Below the pieces are notes generated by a model. The model saw only the letters and a list, made by a program, of their open reading frames with translations. It searched no databases and was not told where the DNA came from. Made by a program: the position numbers and the translations under genes. Source: Promethearchaeota archaeon (GTDB taxonomy: Archaea > Asgardarchaeota > Lokiarchaeia > Sigyniarchaeales > SOKP01). From it: 63,708 nucleotides of DNA. Shown piece after piece: positions 1-9,150 of the stretch; the stretch's first letter is position 1; every line of letters begins with the position of its first letter. The stretch lies in assembly GCA_016839585.1 (NCBI GenBank), contig JAEOTZ010000033.1, positions 1-63,708 of the forward strand, written 5' to 3'.

Positions 1-203
1 AAGTCGAATATAATTCTTTGTCTTTCTTCACCTTCTCTTTGATAAACCTCCTCTCGCTTTTCAATAATAGTTCCAATAATATGAACATTCTTTATTTTCC
101 CAAAAATAGTGTATAGTAAGACATCATTCTCAGAAAATTGACCTTCTAAGACATGCTTAATCATACACTTAATTGCTGGAAATTTACTTTGATAAAAACT
201 CAT
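1..203 (-). CDS. OB-fold RPA/SSB-like protein, 5' part only
   Basis: The gene starts with ATG at 203 and runs off the left edge, so only the first 67 codons are present. The visible protein reads like the N-terminal OB fold of an archaeal single-stranded-DNA-binding protein of the RPA32/Stn1 kind: a basic start, then FGKIKNVHIIGTIIEKREEV, which is the typical first beta-hairpin of that fold. In archaea such proteins coat single-stranded DNA during replication and repair. The functional call is an inference from this short stretch. Confidence 0.55.
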   Translation of the reverse strand, partial: MSFYQSKFPAIKCMIKHVLEGQFSENDVLLYTIFGKIKNVHIIGTIIEKREEVYQREGEERQRIIFD

Positions 204-371
204 TCAAATCTATTTCTTATGATTCATAAATTCTAAATAAATATTATTATATGAACAAATTATTTTAGCTATATTTGTTAAGCTGTAAATAATTATTATT
301 ATTTTCAAATCCTTAATTAAAACTGTGTGTTTTAATAATTTTTGATTTCGTTAATAAATAAGAAAAAGTAG

Positions 372-503
372 TAGCGGGGGTTCGATTTTCAATCTGCTGG
401 AAATCAGCACCTTACTTTTGAACGAACGATCTCAGGGTCTCTCCATGGTAAATATTTACCACATATGAGCCCTGCGGCATAAACCAGGCTAGCCCACCCC
501 GCT
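372..503 (-). tRNA. initiator tRNA-Met(CAU) with two introns
   Basis: Read on the minus strand, the acceptor strand AGCGGGG at 503-497 pairs with CCCCGCT at 379-373, followed by discriminator A. The anticodon arm is CAGGG-CUCAUA/A-CCCUG with anticodon CAU. A 25-nt intron sits at the canonical 37/38 position and begins UGUGGUAAAUAUUUACC. The T stem GUUCG/CGAAC encloses a second insert of about 31 nt containing the hairpin UGCUG-AUUUC-CAGCA; removing it restores a 7-nt T loop, UUCAAAU. Spliced length is 76 nt without an encoded CCA. The A1-U72 pair and the run of three G-C pairs in the anticodon stem mark it as initiator rather than elongator tRNA. Confidence 0.85.
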
Positions 504-685
504 TTTAATACCTTGAGGATGGTAAGGACTATAAGATTCATGATTAATCTATATATTACAATATTAAAATTATAATTTAATTTTTTTCTATTTTTATAGT
601 GGATTTTAAAAAGAAATAATAATCAATAACTTTAACTTTTAATATAAATTAGATAGAAGAAGTTGAAAAATGAGTATAAAACTAT

Positions 686-2485
686 ATGACATTCTTAGAT
701 TTTTTCTTTAATCCTTGGTTTATAATTTCTCTCATCTTTTGGATACTAGTAGCTCTGCTAGCATATCTATTAAGAAATAAAAAAGAGGCAGCGTATCTCT
801 TTTTCCCATTATTAGCTATGTTTAAAACTAAAAGGTTAAATAACTTTATAAAAAGAATTTCTAAAAAAGCACCAAAATTTTGGAAAATTTTCTGGACAAT
901 TGGGATTTTTATATCATTTGGATTTACAATTTTTGCATTTTACTTCTTCTTTACAAATTTTATTAATTTAATCACAAATCCAAGAATTGAACAAGCAGTA
1001 GTTCCCTTAATTCCTGGAGTTAACGTTGATCTACCTTTACTTTTTTATCTGATTCTCCCCCTTTTGTTTATATTAACCACTCATGAATTTGCTCACGGTA
1101 TTGCTGCTGGCGCTGAAGGCGTAGACATAAAATCTACAGGTGTTTTAGGAGCAGGCTTCTTTTTTGTAATTGGATTTGGCGCTTTCGTCGAAGTTGATGA
1201 AAGAGAATTAAACTCTATTAAATTCCATAGAAATACGCGGTTAAGAATAGCAGCAGCAGGTACATATATTAATGCTATAACTGCAGGTATTGCTTTCATA
1301 TTATTATTAAGTTTTCCCTTAATGATATCACCTTGGTATCGCCAAGTTGCTCAGATAAACACAGTATTAAAGCAGGAAGAAGGAGGCTTCAATTTTGGAA
1401 ATGTTACTAAAGGGGATGTCATACTAGCAATTAAAATGAAAGAGGCACCTGACGAGGATTATGTTACACTTGACAATTATAAAAAAAGAACGCTAAGTAA
1501 TATTTTAAATAACAAAACTAGTTTAAAATGTTCGATTGGTGATAATCTAACATTAAAAATTTACCATCCTTCAAATGATAAATATTTTGAAAAGAATATT
1601 ACCCTTGGTCCTCGATATAATATAGGAATTAGGTATGAATATATTTCTAATGATGAATTAGAAATAACCAAGGTTTATACTGATGCTGAAGGGGGAAATA
1701 ATTATGGTAATATAACAGTAGGAATAATTATAAATAGAATTGATGGAATACCTATAAATGTTACAAATGGAGATACATTAGAAAAACGTTTAACAGATTT
1801 CAATTTGAATATTATAAATCTATCTTCAAATTCAGAATCATGGATATTGGATGTTGATGTTATTGGTGTTCTCATAGGGATTTTTACGAATACTTTTTGG
1901 ATGCATAAAAATGGAGTTGCTAAATTTTTTACAAGTTTTTTTCCTGAATTCTTATTAAGAGAAATAGCTTGGCTTTTTATTATAGCATTTAGTATAACCC
2001 TCTTTAATAATTTGCCTTTACCTATATTTGATGGAGATAGAATGGTAAAAGAATTACTCAATTGGGGGATTGGGGAAGATTATAAATTAATAAAAAAAAA
2101 GAAAGATAAATATCAGTTTTCACCGGATGCAAATGAATATGATTTATCAGAATATCGTGTAGAAAATGTAAATTCTGTAAAAATTTCAATTCAAGATCCT
2201 GCAAAAATAAAAGAATCCAGTGAAATTGTATTATCAGAAGATAATTATAATCTAATAGATAAATTTGGAGATGGTTTTAAAGAAACATTGATATTAGATT
2301 TACCTGAACAAAGTAAATTGGATAAAAATTCGATTGTTGAGATCTCTTATGAATATTGGTACGATCGAAAAAGACCATTAAAAAGAACTATTATTAATAT
2401 TCTAAGATTATTTACATTAATTATAGTGGCGGGGAACTTTATCTTATCAATTGTGAAATTGGGAGCACTAACTTTTTGGATTTAG
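686..2485 (+). CDS. site-2 protease-like membrane metalloprotease with internal PDZ-like region
   Basis: A 599-residue multi-pass membrane protein. The zinc-binding HExxH is THEFAHGIAAG near residue 135, and the second conserved segment, FNNLPLPIFDGDRM near residue 450, supplies the NxxPxPxxDG aspartate. About 250 residues between the motifs are hydrophilic and look like one or two PDZ-type domains, for example GNVTKGDVILAI. The family cuts transmembrane helices of regulators or signal peptides inside the membrane. A further 100-residue soluble insert precedes the last helix. The two motifs make the family secure; the substrate is unknown. Confidence 0.88.
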   Translation: MTFLDFFFNPWFIISLIFWILVALLAYLLRNKKEAAYLFFPLLAMFKTKRLNNFIKRISKKAPKFWKIFWTIGIFISFGFTIFAFYFFFTNFINLITNPRIEQAVVPLIPGVNVDLPLLFYLILPLLFILTTHEFAHGIAAGAEGVDIKSTGVLGAGFFFVIGFGAFVEVDERELNSIKFHRNTRLRIAAAGTYINAITAGIAFILLLSFPLMISPWYRQVAQINTVLKQEEGGFNFGNVTKGDVILAIKMKEAPDEDYVTLDNYKKRTLSNILNNKTSLKCSIGDNLTLKIYHPSNDKYFEKNITLGPRYNIGIRYEYISNDELEITKVYTDAEGGNNYGNITVGIIINRIDGIPINVTNGDTLEKRLTDFNLNIINLSSNSESWILDVDVIGVLIGIFTNTFWMHKNGVAKFFTSFFPEFLLREIAWLFIIAFSITLFNNLPLPIFDGDRMVKELLNWGIGEDYKLIKKKKDKYQFSPDANEYDLSEYRVENVNSVKISIQDPAKIKESSEIVLSEDNYNLIDKFGDGFKETLILDLPEQSKLDKNSIVEISYEYWYDRKRPLKRTIINILRLFTLIIVAGNFILSIVKLGALTFWI

Positions 2486-2530
2486 TTATTATTTGTTATC
2501 ACTTACAAAATTGAACTATAATTGGTTTTA

Positions 2531-3502
2531 ATGAATTATAAAATATTCTTAGAAAAGGGAAAATGTTCTCATTGTAAAAATGTAGTTGTCATTAAACGAA
2601 GTTATTCTGGAGAAACTCTCTGTTCTGAATGTTTTGAAAAGAATATTGAAAAAAATATTTACAAAACTATTTCTAAATATAAAATGCTGCATCCTCATGA
2701 TAAAATTATCGTTGCTTTGTCTGGTGGGAAAGATTCAATTTCCCTCCTCTATAATTTAATAAAAATTCAGGAAAGAACATATAATCCTGAACCAATTATA
2801 GCATTAATGGTTGATGAAGGGATAAAAGGTTATAGAAAAAATAGCATTGAAAAAGCTAAGGATTTTTGTAAGATATATGATATAGAACATAAAATTATAT
2901 CATTTAAGGAAAAGATAGGATATAAATTAGATGAGATCATAAGTATCAAGAAGAAATCTATTGATTATAGATATGCTTGTAATTATTGTGCAACGTTTAG
3001 AAGAAGATTGTTAAATGATAGTGCAAAAGATTTAGGAGGTACTGTTTTAGCATTAGGTCATAATCTTACTGATGTAGCAGAAACATTTTTAATGAATATT
3101 TTATATAAACGCTTTCATATAATAGCAAATCAGTATCTCTTTAAAGAACAGAATAGTAGAATTGAAAATTATTTTATAAGGAAAATAACACCCTTGATGA
3201 GAATTCCAGAGGATGAGATCTTTTTATATGCAAACATAAAAAAATTCGATTATTATCCTTCACACTGCCCGTATAGAGAAAAAGATCCTATAATAAGAAA
3301 GAGGGTATTAGATTTTATTCAGAAATGTAAACAATATAGTCCAGAGATAGAATTCAATCTATTCAATGGATTTTTAGAACTATCAAAATCATTATATTAT
3401 CAGAATGAGAAAAAGAATTATAATTCTTGTCAATTATGTGGATATCCATGTGGAAATACTAAAATTTGCACATATTGTAATTATTTAAAAGATTTTACTT
3501 AA
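2531..3502 (+). CDS. ttuA: TtuA/Ncs6-family tRNA 2-thiouridine synthetase
   Basis: About 323 residues, with an N-terminal zinc ribbon (CSHC and CSEC), the ATP-pyrophosphatase P-loop LSGGKDS, the catalytic CNYCATFRRR segment, GHNLTDVAET, and a C-terminal zinc finger (CQLCGYPCG, CTYCNY). This matches the TtuA/Ncs6 (CTU1) family, which adenylates a tRNA uridine and inserts sulfur, usually using a ubiquitin-like sulfur carrier. ATG at 2531 was preferred over the alternative at 2522 because it lies just before the ribbon. It ends 3 nt inside the convergent ATPase gene. Confidence 0.88.
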   Translation: MNYKIFLEKGKCSHCKNVVVIKRSYSGETLCSECFEKNIEKNIYKTISKYKMLHPHDKIIVALSGGKDSISLLYNLIKIQERTYNPEPIIALMVDEGIKGYRKNSIEKAKDFCKIYDIEHKIISFKEKIGYKLDEIISIKKKSIDYRYACNYCATFRRRLLNDSAKDLGGTVLALGHNLTDVAETFLMNILYKRFHIIANQYLFKEQNSRIENYFIRKITPLMRIPEDEIFLYANIKKFDYYPSHCPYREKDPIIRKRVLDFIQKCKQYSPEIEFNLFNGFLELSKSLYYQNEKKNYNSCQLCGYPCGNTKICTYCNYLKDFT

Positions 3503-4491
3503 CGCGTATTATTAATTAAATATTTTCCTAATTCTTTCAATTTTGAATATTTTCTTATTTCTTCTTTAAAAAGAGGTATTTCAATCAAGTTTTTACCTAA
3601 TTTTTCATTAAAAATTTCTCTTATTTTAATTAGGTTTCTTTGTTGCATCTCTCGTCGGGCTCTACAAAAATTACATAAATCAGATGGATCTTGATATAAT
3701 TGATTTACGACTATATTTGAAACGGGGATATTGTTTTTAATAAGTTCATTTAATAATCTACCTGTTTCTGTTATTGCCATCTCTTCAGGGATCATAATAA
3801 TTACAAATGAATTTTTCAAAGGATTAGTGAGATCATCTCTTGCATTAAGGATGGAATTATTCAATCTTTCTAAAATCTTTAAAGAATTATCATCTTTTTT
3901 TTCCTCTCGAGTAATAATTCTTTTTATTGCGCCAAACATATTTCCAAATTTAATTCTCATTTTAATAAGTTTTCCTATCCATCCCGATAAAGTTTCTGGA
4001 AGACTTAAAAATCTAAGTGTATGACCTGTTGGAGCAGTATCAAAAATTATTAAATCATAATTATGTTCCGTTTCTACGAATTCTAACAGTTTTAATAAAG
4101 CTAAAGCCTCATCTATACCAGGAGGATTCATTGAAGTTAATTCTTGCAAATCTTCCATTAAAGGCATTCCTCCCATAATATCAGGCATACCCATTTCTTC
4201 TATTGGATTTATATTTGTTAATCCACGAAATTCTGAAATATTAGCTTTAGGATTAATTTCTAATGCCGTTAAATTATCAATACCAGGTATTTGTTTTGGT
4301 TCACCTGGAGGTAAATCTACTCCTAGGCTATCACCCAATGAATGAGCTGGATCTGTACTAATAATTAAAGTATTCCGACAATGTTCAGCAGCCCAAATTG
4401 CTGAACTTGAAGCACATGTTGTTTTTCCAACACCACCTTTGCCTCCAAACATTACTATATTTAAATTCAATAAAATTTCTTTTAAATCCAT
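3499..4491 (-). CDS. Get3/ArsA-type ATPase
   Basis: A 330-residue deviant-Walker-A ATPase. GGKGGVGKTT is near the N-terminus, STDPAHSLGDSLG is switch I, and FDTAPTGHTLRFL is switch II. A CNFC pair near residue 274 corresponds to the zinc-binding CxxC that holds Get3 dimers together, favouring tail-anchored-protein targeting over arsenite export. The hydrophobic, Met-rich stretch around residues 100-125 (MGMPDIMGGMPLMEDL) fits the client-binding region. No arsenic genes lie nearby. Confidence 0.85.
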   Translation of the reverse strand: MDLKEILLNLNIVMFGGKGGVGKTTCASSSAIWAAEHCRNTLIISTDPAHSLGDSLGVDLPPGEPKQIPGIDNLTALEINPKANISEFRGLTNINPIEEMGMPDIMGGMPLMEDLQELTSMNPPGIDEALALLKLLEFVETEHNYDLIIFDTAPTGHTLRFLSLPETLSGWIGKLIKMRIKFGNMFGAIKRIITREEKKDDNSLKILERLNNSILNARDDLTNPLKNSFVIIMIPEEMAITETGRLLNELIKNNIPVSNIVVNQLYQDPSDLCNFCRARREMQQRNLIKIREIFNEKLGKNLIEIPLFKEEIRKYSKLKELGKYLINNTR

Positions 4492-4582
4492 AAATTATAC
4501 TCCATTTTACCAATTTTACTATAAATTTTTAATAACCATTCTAATAGAGTCAATTAATTTTAAGATAACACCTAATATTTGG

Positions 4583-5857
4583 CTAATATGTAAGTTTAAA
4601 TCGGAGGATTGCAACTATCCCTCCAAATGTACTATATAGCATTTCTCCTTCTTCCGTCTCAGAGGAAATTATTATTACTTCAGTCCCCATAGTCTCTGCG
4701 ATAGCTCCAAGGTCTTCAATTAATGTAGTTTTTTCTGAAATATCAAATGTGTTCGAACTGCATTCTGGACAGATTTCATCTTGAATTGATGATTCAATCA
4801 TTATTAATTCTTGTTCTCTAGCAGTTCTCGATTCTTTATATCCACAATTAGAACATTCTAAATTTAATTTATACACATCCAATTTTTCAGAAAAAATTAT
4901 TGTATTAATAGCACCAATATTTAATGCTTTTTGGACTTCTTCAAGTCCATATGCAGCTAGTCCAGTATCGTTTGAAATTTCTTTTAAAAATTGCTGCATA
5001 ATTTGTTTTTCTCGGATATATTTTACGTTTTCAATTTTATCCTTTATCTTTTCAATTAATGCTCGAATACCTTCAGCACCTCCGTATCCAAGATCAACTA
5101 TATCCATTATTTTTTCACGCAGTCTATAATCCAAGCTCTCATCGTTTACAAATTTTTCTTTAGAGGGACCAGGTCCTCCAATAAAGATTCCCTGCAAATC
5201 TTCCATAGATAAAAATAAATCACTAATTTCCTTTGAGATTCTACGATAGAACTGTTTTTCTTGTTCCTCAATGTCTCTTTCAAATCTCCTCTGTGATTGC
5301 CCACCAGCTCGATGTTTACCATGAATTCCTGAAGTGAATTCTCTCACAACCTCTACATGTTCACCCCTAATATAGCCTACGGCAGATTTAGATCTTCCAA
5401 TAACAATTAAACCATATGATTCTTTTGGTTTAAGTACTTCTTCTAGTGGCCATAACAAAAATTCATTCGCACAATGATATCTGAATGTTGTAACTTTTTC
5501 CGGAGGGGTGATAATTGTTAATTCATTTTTTTCAGTCCCAGGTGTATCATTTTGCGGAATTGCTCCTGAAAACATAATTAACCCATTTTCTGGAATATCT
5601 CTTATATTTTTCAGTTTACCTAAAAGACTATTTATACTATCTAATACATTTTTTCTAGTTAACTTTGATTTAATATTTTGGCTTTCACTGATTTCATTCT
5701 TAAGATAATTTGTTATATCAGAAACCTTACGATCATGCGGAATGTACAATGAAATTAATTCTGTGTGGAATCCCTTTTTACCTTTAAGGTCATCTAAAAC
5801 TTTTTTCGTGTGATAAATTTGCAAATCGTTGCTTTTCTTTTCTACCATAGAGCTCAT
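4583..5857 (-). CDS. prf1: archaeal peptide chain release factor aRF1
   Basis: A translation termination factor of about 424 residues. The stop-codon-reading domain carries NIKS (SESQNIKSKLTRKNV) and a YHCANEF segment matching the YxCxxxF motif. The peptidyl-hydrolysis domain has the invariant GGQ (HRAGGQSQRRFER). The C-terminal domain holds a CSNC/CPEC zinc pair, as in many archaeal copies. Several in-frame ATGs crowd the start; 5857 (MSSMVEKK) looks best. It is divergent to the truncated pantothenate gene. Confidence 0.93.
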   Translation of the reverse strand: MSSMVEKKSNDLQIYHTKKVLDDLKGKKGFHTELISLYIPHDRKVSDITNYLKNEISESQNIKSKLTRKNVLDSINSLLGKLKNIRDIPENGLIMFSGAIPQNDTPGTEKNELTIITPPEKVTTFRYHCANEFLLWPLEEVLKPKESYGLIVIGRSKSAVGYIRGEHVEVVREFTSGIHGKHRAGGQSQRRFERDIEEQEKQFYRRISKEISDLFLSMEDLQGIFIGGPGPSKEKFVNDESLDYRLREKIMDIVDLGYGGAEGIRALIEKIKDKIENVKYIREKQIMQQFLKEISNDTGLAAYGLEEVQKALNIGAINTIIFSEKLDVYKLNLECSNCGYKESRTAREQELIMIESSIQDEICPECSSNTFDISEKTTLIEDLGAIAETMGTEVIIISSETEEGEMLYSTFGGIVAILRFKLTY

Positions 5858-5914
5858 AATCATCAACAAAATTATAAAAGATACAAAAGATTAATAGTTT
5901 TCCTTTATTTTAAA

Positions 5915-5923
5915 CTATATAAA
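5915..5923 (+). promoter_or_regulatory. TATA box of the phosphopantothenate synthetase gene
   Basis: CTATATAAA lies about 25-30 nt before the ATG at 5946, the usual archaeal TATA-to-start distance, so the transcript is probably leaderless or nearly so. Confidence 0.5.
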
Positions 5924-5945
5924 GACCTATACTTATTTATGAATC

Positions 5946-6479
5946 ATGAATTCTAATGAGAACCAAGATCATAAGGTTCCAAAGGATCATCCACGTTATC
6001 AGAGTTTGAATTATAGACGTAAAATTATTGAAGGAATGAGAAATTTAATTACTGCTGAAGCTGGTTTAATAGCACATGGTAGGGGAGAAAGTTTTGATTA
6101 TATACTAGGTGAGAAAACAAATAGTATAGCCAAGAACGCTATTAAAGCGGCAGTTGCCCTTTTATTACTAGCTAAAAAACCAGTAATATCTGTTAATGGA
6201 AATACTGCTGCTTTATGCCCCAAATACCTTATAGAATTATCTAATGCTGTTAATGCACCTATTGAAATAAATTTATTTTATAGAAAAGAAGGTAGAATTG
6301 GGGCAATTAAAAAAGTATTGGAAAATGCTGGTGCATCTAATCTTTTAGGTATAGATGAAGAAAAAATGGTTGAAATCAAAGAACTTTCAAGTAATAGGAG
6401 AATAGTTGACCCAAATGGTATTTACTTGGCAGATGTAGTATTAATACCATTAGAAGATTATGCCCATTTTGGAATATAA
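5946..6479 (+). pseudogene. phosphopantothenate synthetase (4-phosphopantoate-beta-alanine ligase), truncated at its C-terminus
   Basis: The first 170 codons match the archaeal enzyme that joins 4-phosphopantoate to beta-alanine in CoA synthesis: KDHPRYQSLNYRRK, GLIAHGRGESFDYILGEKT, VISVNGNTAAL and NLFYRKEGR. Family members are about 260 residues and continue after VVLIPLED with GDRTEAL and a further ~85 residues. Here the match stops at LED and six unrelated residues (YAHFGI) precede the stop. The break coincides with the ATG of a second truncated gene at 6460. Because the enzyme is normally needed for CoA, either an intact copy lies elsewhere or this is a recombination or assembly junction. 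Confidence 0.8.
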
Positions 6480-6600
6480 TGGTAAAAAGCCCGAAATTAG
6501 CCCAAAAAGTTATGTGTCACCACTGGATATTAAATTAGCAGACACCATAAATTCAACCCAATTTAGATTGATTATTAAATATGAAAATATTTCTCGTTGA
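6460..6600 (+). pseudogene. N-terminal fragment of a gamma-carbonic-anhydrase-like hexapeptide protein
   Basis: An ORF overlapping the end of the pantothenate gene in another frame starts MPILEYNGKKPEISPKSYVS, the usual opening of gamma-class carbonic-anhydrase-like left-handed beta-helix proteins. After about 29 residues the resemblance ends and the frame closes at 6600, overlapping a minus-strand gene. No hexapeptide repeats follow. It appears to be the stub of a gene whose body was lost in the same event that truncated the upstream gene. Confidence 0.5.
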
Positions 6601-7009
6601 TATCTTTAACAAAATATACTTTTCTTTTATCTTTAACGGATTCAATTAATTTTGATATCTCATTATTTAAATATTTACTATATGTTGTTTTGTCATAATA
6701 ATAAAAATTCATCTCAATAACTTCATAAAATTCATCAGAAGTAAATTCTTGATTTATTTTAAAAAAATTTGTAAGGCAATATCTCACTATATTTGATATC
6801 GAACCAAAATTTTGTATAACCTTCCTAATAATTTTTTCAATAATTGTTTCAATAATTTCTGATATAATTTCTACTGATTTTTTATTATCAATAAAATTCG
6901 ATATTAATTCATATTTTAATAAATAAATAACTCGATTTTTCATTACTTTATATGAACTTCTTTCTATTTCGTCAATAAATGCTTTTTTTAGGGAATTTGA
7001 AGAATTCAT
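6575..7009 (-). CDS. uncharacterised helical protein
   Basis: 144 residues, not recognised. The composition is Ile/Lys/Asn-rich with predicted long helices, including a hydrophobic amphipathic run around residues 45-70 (EIISEIIETIIEKIIRKVI). No signal peptide or metal motif. Its 3' end overlaps the carbonic-anhydrase stub, so it is among the first genes of the accessory region. Confidence 0.5.
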   Translation of the reverse strand: MNSSNSLKKAFIDEIERSSYKVMKNRVIYLLKYELISNFIDNKKSVEIISEIIETIIEKIIRKVIQNFGSISNIVRYCLTNFFKINQEFTSDEFYEVIEMNFYYYDKTTYSKYLNNEISKLIESVKDKRKVYFVKDINEKYFHI

Positions 7010-7262
7010 AAATATGAATCTTTATTTTTTGTCGGTAATATATTAATAGGAAAATATATTCTTAAACCTATCTATTCATAAAAATGAATATTATTAATTA
7101 AATCAATAAATATATTTAAATATTTAAGCAGTTATTTCATTATTAGGAAAAATTATATAATTATTAGAGTCATATTATTTAAAAAGTAAGTGAGTATAAA
7201 AATTAAAATAATATAATATCTTTTTATTAACTTAAATTCAAGAGTTGATTAAAATCTTAAAT

Positions 7263-7715
7263 ATGGAACAATTTAAAAAAGAAGATTTACCTGAAATCTT
7301 TAAAATCGGTTACCTTTCTAATGATGCATCATACGTATTAAACAAAATTTTAAAAACAGATAAACACAACATTGAGACAAAAGATATTAATTCTCTCAAA
7401 GATGTATTTACACTTTTTAAGAATGTAGAAAAAGGTAAAGAAAGGATTAAATCATTTAAATATAGTGGAAAAGATTCAATCAAGATCTCAATATATTGGC
7501 AATTAATAAAACTAATTTTGTCATCTTCTAATCAATCTTTTGAACAAATTCAAAAAGAGATTATTGAAATTCAAAAAGAAATAAAGAATTTAATAGATTA
7601 TTTGGAAAATAATCTAGATTTAGATGAAGTAGGTAAAGAAGAAAAGATTTTAAAAGTTAGAGATTTTTTATCTATCTTAAGCAAAAACTACCAAAATATA
7701 AAATTTAATCGTTAA
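7263..7715 (+). CDS. small coiled-coil protein, first gene of the protease-deaminase operon
   Basis: 150 residues from ATG 7263. An upstream in-frame TTG at 7245 is possible but less likely. The second half is a clear coiled coil (FEQIQKEIIEIQKEIKNLID). No known domain seen. It lies 40 nt before the HExxH-protein gene and on the same strand, so it is probably cotranscribed and may be a partner or regulator. Confidence 0.6.
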   Translation: MEQFKKEDLPEIFKIGYLSNDASYVLNKILKTDKHNIETKDINSLKDVFTLFKNVEKGKERIKSFKYSGKDSIKISIYWQLIKLILSSSNQSFEQIQKEIIEIQKEIKNLIDYLENNLDLDEVGKEEKILKVRDFLSILSKNYQNIKFNR

Positions 7716-7755
7716 TATTAAATACTTCATTTAAAAAGGCTTTATTCACCAAAAA

Positions 7756-9150
7756 ATGGAATCTGTAAATGTTACATTTGATGTGACTTCTCAACTAGTC
7801 AATAATTTTAAACAAGTTTTATTAAAACTGAAAAACGAGAGATATGCATCTATTGGAATTATTCGGGAAATTTTCAAGGTGATAGAAGACATAATTGATG
7901 CTTCTGAACAAAAAATATCAGATCTGAAAGAGGAACTCAAGGAAACAAGTTCAATTGAAGAACAAAAAGAAATTATGAATAAGAATTATTATTTAAGTGA
8001 TGCCTTGAATTATATATTTCCTTTATTACGAGATATCACGTTTTCTACAATAAATTTTATTGATTTTGATGATTATGCTATAATTAATTTTATTCGAGAG
8101 AGAATAAGTTCCATCTCCTTTTTTAAAGACAAAGAAATAGTGTGTCTAATTTCTGCAAGTCTTGGTGAATTGAATTTTGAAATGTCATCAAGATTATTTC
8201 ATAAAAATGTAGAGGAATATTTCAATAAGTTGGATGTTAAATTTCCAGATTTTTCTTTACATATAAAATATCCACTGATTTTTAAAGATAATTTTTTAAT
8301 TAAAACCGCATTCTTTCATGAATTCTCTCATTTAATAGATATTCTATTAAAAATCACAGAAAATTATGTTATTGATTTTAAGAATTATGAAGACAAGATT
8401 GAACCTGTCTTAGAAGATTTCATAAATTTACCAATATACCACGGGCTTCCCGAAACTCTCTTAAAAGATCTTTTTTACGTTCAATTAAATAAAATTCTGA
8501 TAAATTGGACAAGGGAATTGATAACTGATATCATATCTGTAATATTACTAGGACCAGCAAGCAGAAGCCTTTTATTATTTTGGAGTTTAACATCGGGACA
8601 TGGTAGTTTTAACTTTTCACATCCTCCATTTTATTTAAGATGTCAATATCTCTCAAAATTACTTGATATTGATGGTTATGAAAATTTAGAAGAAGAAAAT
8701 AAAGCATTTGAATTATCAGAAAAAATATATGAAGTACCTACAGAGAAAATATTTAATCTAGTTATAAAAATTTTAGAGAGTGAAATGGAAAACATAATTT
8801 CAACATCTAAAGAAAGCTTTAAACTAGAAAATAAGGATATTTTAGATTTTTTGGGAAAAAATAATCCCGAAAAAAAGGTTTTATTAGAACTTGTAAGAAA
8901 TGATATTCCCATTGGTGTATATTTACCTGTTCATAAGTATAAAAAAAATAAAAAAACGTTATTAAAATATGAAAAAAATCCCATTTTCAAGATTTTAAAC
9001 GTATTTTGGGAGTATTACTTTGAAATTTTATTCAATACCAAGAAACCAATTAATGAAAAAATTGGATTATTTAGGAGAATTGAAGAAAGAGCTAAAAAGA
9101 GTATAGATATGTTAAGAGGTTATCAAATTTATGACAAATTCAACGAATAA
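7756..9150 (+). CDS. HExxH zinc-metallopeptidase-like protein
   Basis: 464 residues. Near residue 190 the protein has FFHEFSHLIDIL, a zincin HExxH, followed about 70 residues later by WTRELITDIISVILLGPA, whose Glu/Asp could be the third zinc ligand. SFNFSHPPFYLR then gives an HPP segment often seen in phage- and conflict-associated zincins. The N-terminal 120 residues are helical and include a coiled coil (KISDLKEELKETSSIEEQKE). It overlaps the deaminase-like gene by 20 nt, so the two are translationally linked. The protease call rests on these motifs; its substrate is unknown. Confidence 0.7.
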   Translation: MESVNVTFDVTSQLVNNFKQVLLKLKNERYASIGIIREIFKVIEDIIDASEQKISDLKEELKETSSIEEQKEIMNKNYYLSDALNYIFPLLRDITFSTINFIDFDDYAIINFIRERISSISFFKDKEIVCLISASLGELNFEMSSRLFHKNVEEYFNKLDVKFPDFSLHIKYPLIFKDNFLIKTAFFHEFSHLIDILLKITENYVIDFKNYEDKIEPVLEDFINLPIYHGLPETLLKDLFYVQLNKILINWTRELITDIISVILLGPASRSLLLFWSLTSGHGSFNFSHPPFYLRCQYLSKLLDIDGYENLEEENKAFELSEKIYEVPTEKIFNLVIKILESEMENIISTSKESFKLENKDILDFLGKNNPEKKVLLELVRNDIPIGVYLPVHKYKKNKKTLLKYEKNPIFKILNVFWEYYFEILFNTKKPINEKIGLFRRIEERAKKSIDMLRGYQIYDKFNE

